NCBI GenBank assembly: GCA_002101235.1
Contig: LWTL01000108.1
Location: 1 to 51,611, forward strand
Origin: Cycloclasticus sp. symbiont of Bathymodiolus heckerae
Lineage (GTDB): Bacteria > Pseudomonadota > Gammaproteobacteria > Methylococcales > Cycloclasticaceae
DNA length: 51,611 nt
Reading direction: 5' to 3'
In this document: positions 47,073 through 51,611 of the stretch, piece after piece
Layout: every line of letters begins with the position of its first letter
Position numbering within the stretch: position 1 is the first letter of the stretch
Notes under the pieces: model-generated
Databases searched by the model: none
Told to the model about the DNA's origin: nothing
Seen by the model: only the letters and a program-made list of their open reading frames with translations
Position numbers and translations under genes: made by a program

Positions 47073-47537
47073 ATGAAAATACTATTCACATTATTACTTA
47101 GCAGCCTGTTACTTGCCTGCGCAGGGCCAAACCCTTATGGCAGCGCTTCTGAAAACTACTCTACCAGTGAAACCAACCAATCAATGCATGTCTTTAATGC
47201 GACCATTATAGACGTTCAAGCCGTAACGATTGATTCGGAAGGTAACTTTGTTGGCAAAATTGCTGGTGGCTTAATCGGCGGGATTGCAGGCAGCAGTGTT
47301 GGTGCTGGCAGAGGAAGTTCCGCGGCGGCCGTTGCCGGTGCTGTTATTGGCGGCATTGTCGGCAAAAAAGCAGATGAACTTTACAATAAAGCCAACGGCG
47401 TACAAATTACCGTACAAATGGATAACGGACAGGTTCAATCCATCGTTCAGGAAGTGAACCCGAATGTTATCTTCAGAAAGGGCGACCATGTAAGAATTAT
47501 TGAAAGCGCAACTAGCAAGACCCGCGTTATTCAATAA
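47073..47537 (+). CDS. Glycine-zipper outer membrane lipoprotein (SlyB/Pcp-like)
   Basis: A 154-residue lipoprotein: lipobox LLAC, a VFNATIIDVQAVTID segment, then a glycine-zipper membrane hairpin IAGGLIGGIAGSSVGAG and AAVAGAVIGGIVGKKADE, and a C-terminal beta part ITVQMDNGQVQSIVQEVNP ending near FRKGDHVRII. The layout matches SlyB/Pcp/OsmB-like proteins of the outer membrane. It is convergent with the SPFH gene, two bases apart. Confidence 0.82.
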   Translation: MKILFTLLLSSLLLACAGPNPYGSASENYSTSETNQSMHVFNATIIDVQAVTIDSEGNFVGKIAGGLIGGIAGSSVGAGRGSSAAAVAGAVIGGIVGKKADELYNKANGVQITVQMDNGQVQSIVQEVNPNVIFRKGDHVRIIESATSKTRVIQ

Positions 47538-47539
47538 GT

Positions 47540-48391
47540 TTACTTACCGCCTAACATGCCTCTAATTGCTGCCGGTAAATCAGCCGGCAGCAAAATAGTT
47601 TTTGCATTCTCCGATGTCGACATATCCCGTATAGCGTCTACATACTTTTCACCTAAAATGTACATGACCGGCAACTCTTTATTTTGAATCGCTTCTGCTA
47701 CTTTGGTAATCGCTGTTTTACTGGCTTCCGCTAATACCACTTGTGCCTCGCCATCTCGTTTAGAAGCTTCCAAGCGCCCTTCAGCTTCTAAAATAGCGGC
47801 CGATTTTTCGCCGTCGGCACGAGTTACTCTCGCTCTACGCTCTCTTTCCGCTGCGGCTTGTTCTTCCATCGCATTTTGCATCGTTCCCGATGGCGTAATG
47901 TCCTGAATTTCTACCGTTTTAAGGATGATACCCCAATCCGCAATATCATCGGATATCGCTTCTTTTAAACGGGCTTTGATAACTTCTCTCGACGATAACG
48001 CATCGTCTAATTTCATTTCGCCCACAATGGAACGTAACGAGGTTTGCACGAGTGTTTTTATTGCGATTTCATAATCTTCCACACCGTACACTGCCTTTTC
48101 TGGTTGTACGATGTTTATATAAGCAACAGCATTGGCAATAATCACCACGTTATCTTGTGTAATCACTTCTTGCGATGGAATATCCATCACGATGTCTTTA
48201 GTGGTTACTCTATAAGCCACATTATCAATATACGGCACAATAAAGCTCATACCCGGTTCAAGCGTTATATGGTATTTACCCAAACGTTGCACCACTTGCT
48301 TATAACCTTGCGGCACCAATTTGATGGCTTTAGATATTGTTAGAAATACAAGCCCTAACAGCACAACGGCCACGGTTAAACTATCATCCAT
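47540..48391 (-). CDS. qmcA: SPFH-domain protein (QmcA/stomatin-like)
   Basis: A 283-residue membrane-anchored protein: N-terminal helix (about 5-22), SPFH/Band 7 domain (VPQGYKQVVQRLGKYHITLE, then IDNVAYRVTTKDIVMDIPSQ, DWGIILKTVEIQDITP) and a C-terminal coiled coil rich in Ala and Glu (EEQAAAERERRARVTRADGE). It forms membrane cages or microdomains. The NfeD partner gene is 15 bases upstream on the same strand, the usual pairing. Confidence 0.92.
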   Translation of the reverse strand: MDDSLTVAVVLLGLVFLTISKAIKLVPQGYKQVVQRLGKYHITLEPGMSFIVPYIDNVAYRVTTKDIVMDIPSQEVITQDNVVIIANAVAYINIVQPEKAVYGVEDYEIAIKTLVQTSLRSIVGEMKLDDALSSREVIKARLKEAISDDIADWGIILKTVEIQDITPSGTMQNAMEEQAAAERERRARVTRADGEKSAAILEAEGRLEASKRDGEAQVVLAEASKTAITKVAEAIQNKELPVMYILGEKYVDAIRDMSTSENAKTILLPADLPAAIRGMLGGK

Positions 48392-48406
48392 TATTTAATC
48401 CCCTCT

Positions 48407-48838
48407 TTAATCTACTTTACTCACGTGTAACGTATTGTCACACACGCTGTTTGCTCTTACTTTATCACCCTTTATAGTCGGCTCATCGCAGGTAAACGTC
48501 CATTCATCACGCCCTAAAAGCGCCGTGGTAAAGCGTACCGTCCCAAGCACACCTTCACTGGGCTGTTTTATAACCATGCCAATTTCACCAGCAACTTTAC
48601 CGCCTTTATCCGCATATTTGTCGCGCAATACTTTAAACCAAACAACAGCAAGGCCGGTTGATACAACACCCCACATCATCAGCTGGCTACTGATCTCCAA
48701 ACTTGGCCACACAGCCACTGCGCCTGCAACAAGCAAAGCGCCTAAACCAAACCATAGCACAGTGAAACTCGGCACAAATATTTCTACACCAATCAGCACC
48801 ATACCCACCACTAACCAATGCCAGTATTCAATATACAT
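48407..48838 (-). CDS. NfeD-family membrane protein
   Basis: A 143-residue protein with two or three helices near the N terminus (WHWLVVGMVLIGVEIFVPSF, then FGLGALLVAGAVAV and MMWGVVSTGLAVVWF) and a C-terminal OB-fold region (GVLGTVRFTTALLGRDEWTF, then IKGDKVRANSV). NfeD proteins work with SPFH partners; this is the short form without the ClpP-like protease part, as YbbK beside QmcA in E. coli. Confidence 0.9.
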   Translation of the reverse strand: MYIEYWHWLVVGMVLIGVEIFVPSFTVLWFGLGALLVAGAVAVWPSLEISSQLMMWGVVSTGLAVVWFKVLRDKYADKGGKVAGEIGMVIKQPSEGVLGTVRFTTALLGRDEWTFTCDEPTIKGDKVRANSVCDNTLHVSKVD

Positions 48839-48875
48839 ACACTATTACTCCCTGCTTATTCAATACAATCCCGCA

Positions 48876-49484
48876 CTAGCTTAACTGCTTCAACAGCACC
48901 TGCGGATCGTTATAATCATACGTTAATTGTTGGTACGACCCCGCACATTCCAGCACAAGGCTCGGGAAACTGCTCACACCAAGGCTTCTAGCAAATTTTA
49001 TATCCGCCAACAACTGTTGCTGTACAGCTTCACTCTTAAAGCTATCGGTAAAAGCTTGCTTATTTAGGCCAATACTCGCGGCACAATCAATTAACACATC
49101 ATCGTCCGCTGGGTTTTTAGCCTGCAAATAATAAGCGTGCTGAATGGCCAGTAACATGCGTTTTTCTGCATTCTCATCTAGCAGTTTTGCGGCAATAACC
49201 GCCCGAGAAGACGCGTATGTTGAACGCCTTGGCTTACACAGCGTCCAAAAATCATGGTTAAACTCTGTACCGGGTATGCGTCCTTGAATTTTATACCAGC
49301 CAGCACTGATGATTTTTTGCAGCCGTTCTTCCATCGGTTCATGACTGTCGGGCGCTAAGCCGCCCAATATATAACGCACTTCAATAGTATTGGGCAATTG
49401 CGATTGCACTGTTGCCCATGCTTTATTAAACCCCCAGCACCAACTACACATCGGGTCGTGCACGTAATACAGCACCCTACCCAT
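48876..49484 (-). CDS. DsbA-like thioredoxin-fold protein (FrnE/HCCA isomerase type)
   Basis: A 202-residue protein without signal peptide: YYVHDPMCSWCWGF with CSWC at residues 13-16, GGLAPDS, a helical insert, and the cis-Pro segment GVSSFPSLVL. CxWC with a helical insert is typical of cytoplasmic DsbA-like/FrnE proteins of unknown substrate. Its ATG lies inside the end of the BtuF-like gene (eight-base overlap), so the two are probably co-translated. Confidence 0.85.
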   Translation of the reverse strand: MGRVLYYVHDPMCSWCWGFNKAWATVQSQLPNTIEVRYILGGLAPDSHEPMEERLQKIISAGWYKIQGRIPGTEFNHDFWTLCKPRRSTYASSRAVIAAKLLDENAEKRMLLAIQHAYYLQAKNPADDDVLIDCAASIGLNKQAFTDSFKSEAVQQQLLADIKFARSLGVSSFPSLVLECAGSYQQLTYDYNDPQVLLKQLS

Positions 49485-50280
49485 ATTGCTCCACCCAATT
49501 TTTAATAATATGCTGTAGCTCTTTCAGCCCATCGCTTAATGCTGCTGGACCAGGTTGTAAAATATTCACTGATTTTATTTCAAATAATTGGTTGTTTTTA
49601 ACCGCAGGAATCTTTCCCCAACCTTCTCTTTGCGCAACCCGCTCAGGTCGAAACTTCTTTCCACACCACGAACCAATAATAATATCTGGTTGCCTATCAA
49701 TGACCTGTTGTGGGTCTACAATAATTCTATTCTTACCGCCTGCTTCCTGTGATAATTCAGGGAAGCAGTCAATACCACCAGCTATTTCGCCCAGTTCCGA
49801 CACCCACTTAATACCTGAGATAAGCGGATCATCCCACTCCTCAAAATAAACCCTAGGCTTTTTCGTATAACCCTTCGTTTGTCCTAAGCATTGTTCTATA
49901 TTATTTTTGTACTGCTTAACAAGAATCGCCGCTTTTTCAGGTTCGCCAATTAACGCGCCAAGGGTATGTAGCATCTCAAAGATTTCATCGACTGAGCGTT
50001 GATTAAACACATGTACCTGCAAACCAGCACGGACTAGCTCCGCTGTAATGTCAGCTTGCATATCCGAGAAAGCTAAAACCAAATCAGGCTTTAGCGCCAA
50101 AATTTTATCTATCTTTGCCGAAGTAAATGCTGACACTTTAGGCTTCTCTTTACGCGCAATAGCAGGCCGAACGGTAAAACCCGAAATACCAACAATACGC
50201 TCTTGCTCACCCATTAAATATAACGCTTCTGTTGTTTCTTCTGTTAAACAAACAACCCGCTTTGCACCGTACTGACTCAT
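49477..50280 (-). CDS. BtuF-like cobalamin-binding protein lacking a signal peptide
   Basis: A 267-residue class III (Peripla_BP_2) binding-protein fold: RVVCLTEETTEALYLMGEQE, KPDLVLAFSDMQADI, and the cobalamin-type segment FEEWDDPLISGIKWVSELGE plus AGGIDCFPEL. It begins MSQYGAKRVVCLT with no signal peptide or lipobox, unlike true periplasmic BtuF; I see no better upstream start. No BtuCD permease or ATPase is nearby. It overlaps the DsbA-like gene by eight bases. A cytoplasmic corrinoid-handling role is possible but inferred. Confidence 0.78.
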   Translation of the reverse strand: MSQYGAKRVVCLTEETTEALYLMGEQERIVGISGFTVRPAIARKEKPKVSAFTSAKIDKILALKPDLVLAFSDMQADITAELVRAGLQVHVFNQRSVDEIFEMLHTLGALIGEPEKAAILVKQYKNNIEQCLGQTKGYTKKPRVYFEEWDDPLISGIKWVSELGEIAGGIDCFPELSQEAGGKNRIIVDPQQVIDRQPDIIIGSWCGKKFRPERVAQREGWGKIPAVKNNQLFEIKSVNILQPGPAALSDGLKELQHIIKNWVEQYG

Positions 50281-50395
50281 TCCACCCTTATGTTGTAGCC
50301 TCTATTCAGCCTTCATTATAATCAGACATGCGCCTATTAGCGACGAAATGCGCCATTTCGTGAATAGCACCTAATACTAAGGAATAGCTCTGTAC

Positions 50396-50794
50396 TTATA
50401 TTTTTTCCAAAATTTCCAACCAAAGAACCACTAAATAATAAATGGATATCGTAAAAACACTGCCGCGCATTAAATAGTTGTTAAACGTAATGTGTACGAT
50501 AGAGTGGAGATAACGCGCTACTACAAAACCCCATGCGTTGAACAGCATAGTCTCTGTTTCAATATTAAGAACAAGCACTAACGTAACCGCCATATAAAAA
50601 ATAGGTGGCACTTCAAATAAGTTGTTTAGGTTATTCGTTACTTTTGTCAAATATTCAGGGGATTGTTTCCCCGCAAATACTTCATAATATTTCAGGTCAA
50701 CCTTCTCGGTATAAAGCGCTAACATTCTTGCAACAAATAGAGCCCCAAATAGAATCAATATCAGCAGTAGCATTGCAAATAGTGGATAAATCAT
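50396..50794 (-). CDS. MAPEG-family membrane protein
   Basis: A 132-residue protein with four helices (about 3-27, 60-80, 85-97 and 110-129). The NLFEVPPIFYMAVTLVLV and VVARYLHSIVHITFNNYLMR segments mark the MAPEG family (membrane-associated eicosanoid/glutathione metabolism proteins). The catalytic role in bacteria is mostly unproven. It is 115 bases from the BtuF-like gene and same strand. Confidence 0.82.
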   Translation of the reverse strand: MIYPLFAMLLLILILFGALFVARMLALYTEKVDLKYYEVFAGKQSPEYLTKVTNNLNNLFEVPPIFYMAVTLVLVLNIETETMLFNAWGFVVARYLHSIVHITFNNYLMRGSVFTISIYYLVVLWLEILEKI

Positions 50795-50863
50795 TTTATT
50801 TCTCCTTCGATACGCCCCTCAAGACAGGTTTTATAATAACGCTAAATATTTAAACAAAAAGAA

Positions 50864-50889
50864 GCCCCAACACTGTTAAGCATTGGGGC
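50864..50889 (-). terminator. Terminator after the tandem ABM gene
   Basis: GCCCCAA (50864-50870) and TTGGGGC (50883-50889) form a stem. On the minus strand the stem is followed by TTCTTTTTG, and it lies 44 bases after the stop of the upstream gene. Confidence 0.72.
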
Positions 50890-50932
50890 GGCTCTTGTAT
50901 CTTAGTGGTATAAATATTCGTCGTTAATAAAA

Positions 50933-51592
50933 CTATTTAGACACCATCACTAACACATCAAAGCGCTGAACATTTGCCACTACGCCATCATCCCAGCCAC
51001 CATCAATTAATGCATCTGCATTTGCTTTTACAGCGGCGGCAACTTTACCTGCAAAGTGCGCATCGACTCCAGATTGGTCAGCAAAAAAATCAAAAATTGC
51101 GAATTCATCTTCTGAAATTTGAACTGCAAACCAGTATGCTGTTTTAGGCTCTGTCTCTTCAACAATCGCTGCAGCTGACTTCAAAAAATCAGCCAACGCC
51201 TCTGCCTGTCCTGCTTTAGCTTTTAAGGGAACGTATAATGCAATTTTCATTTCACTCGCGTTATTTGATACTTTAGAAGATAGAACCTTAGGGTTCCTCA
51301 CGTCTTTAAGAACGCCGCCTTCCCAGCCACCTTGAACCAAACTCTCAGCTTTGTCTTTAAGTGCTGCCGCAACCTGCCCGGCAAAATGCGCTTCTCTGCC
51401 AGAGCCATCTTCAAAGGCATCAAATATCATCATGCCATCTTTATTTTTAAGCCCCGCCCAAACTAGTGTTTTAGGTTCCGTTTGAGCAACCAAGGCGCCT
51501 CCCGCCGTTAGGAAGTCAGCCAATGCTTGCTCCTGATTAGGCGTTGCCTTTAATGGGGCGTAAGTTGCTTCTTTAATAACCTGTAGTGGCAT
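50933..51592 (-). CDS. Two-domain antibiotic biosynthesis monooxygenase (ABM)-like protein
   Basis: A 219-residue protein made of two tandem ferredoxin-like ABM domains of about 100 residues each. Domain 1 has EQALADFLTAGGALV and EAHFAGQVAAALKDKA; domain 2 has AEALADFLKSAAAIV and DAHFAGKVAAAVKANA. The repeats are alike, which points to internal duplication. ABM domains act as quinol monooxygenases or as heme-handling proteins. A GTG at 51607 is in frame just after a TAG; I prefer ATG 51592, which has AGGTGG upstream. Confidence 0.72.
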   Translation of the reverse strand: MPLQVIKEATYAPLKATPNQEQALADFLTAGGALVAQTEPKTLVWAGLKNKDGMMIFDAFEDGSGREAHFAGQVAAALKDKAESLVQGGWEGGVLKDVRNPKVLSSKVSNNASEMKIALYVPLKAKAGQAEALADFLKSAAAIVEETEPKTAYWFAVQISEDEFAIFDFFADQSGVDAHFAGKVAAAVKANADALIDGGWDDGVVANVQRFDVLVMVSK

Positions 51593-51611
51593 AGTTAATT
51601 TGGCCACCTAT

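Overview
The window is a stretch of gammaproteobacterial chromosome, moderately AT-rich and densely packed with housekeeping genes. Markers include heptose and Kdo genes for an LPS core (hldE, hldD, waaA), hda next to arsC/wrbA, Fe-superoxide dismutase and a complete rnfABCDGE operon. Gene order and product types fit a marine gammaproteobacterium of the Methylophaga or Cycloclasticus kind, but that placement is inference from memory. No rRNA, tRNA, CRISPR array or complete insertion sequence was seen.

Layout. 1-480: a scar where the C-terminal end of a resolvase-type serine recombinase abuts the last part of a FadL/OmpP1-like outer membrane protein gene, followed by that gene's terminator. 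516-8062: a Tas-like aldo/keto reductase, a small conserved protein, a metallo-beta-lactamase-fold protein with altered zinc ligands, uvrD, a SAM methyltransferase, and a minus-strand group of sterol-desaturase-like protein, TetR regulator and GST-like protein. 8140-12386: a Sel1-type protein, an RRM-like small protein, a copper pair (CopC plus a CopD-cytochrome c-redoxin fusion), a structured 330-base gap and a small membrane protein. 12419-19803: an RNA methyltransferase and a YgjP-type metallopeptidase, thiC, a compact rhodanese-mug-dtd unit, a TolC-family protein and a chemoreceptor-rhodanese fusion. 19993-24563: an LPS core operon read on the minus strand, hldE-hldD-waaA, followed by an internally shortened MFS protein.

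24683-38667: arsC-wrbA-DUF2069-hda-DUF4197-mscS, sodB, then perM/CDP-alcohol phosphatidyltransferase/DUF2066 divergent from purM-purN-DUF3108, then dcd and mrp on the minus strand, a small DUF3012 lipoprotein and metG. The hda/purMN/DUF2066/wrbA/arsC neighbourhood resembles that of other gammaproteobacteria such as Pseudomonas. 38687-44434: rnfABCDGE behind a strong promoter, with a TonB-like gene seven bases after rnfE. 44431-51592: RNase AM (PHP), SlyD-like FKBP, a GST, two small lipoproteins, an SPFH/NfeD pair, a DsbA-like protein overlapping a BtuF-like protein that lacks a signal peptide, a MAPEG protein and a protein of two tandem ABM domains.

The most unusual points are these. A GAAC-N4-GTTC palindrome lies between the TetR and GST genes and recurs in the rhodanese-mug-dtd promoter. 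The copper protein is a three-domain fusion whose redoxin domain has lost its cysteines. A chemoreceptor signalling domain is fused to an intact rhodanese. A TonB gene is built into the rnf operon. The purM and DUF2066 promoters share a -35 element. thiC has a promoter too close to leave room for a TPP riboswitch. The YbfB/YjiJ-type transporter has lost about 100 internal residues in frame.
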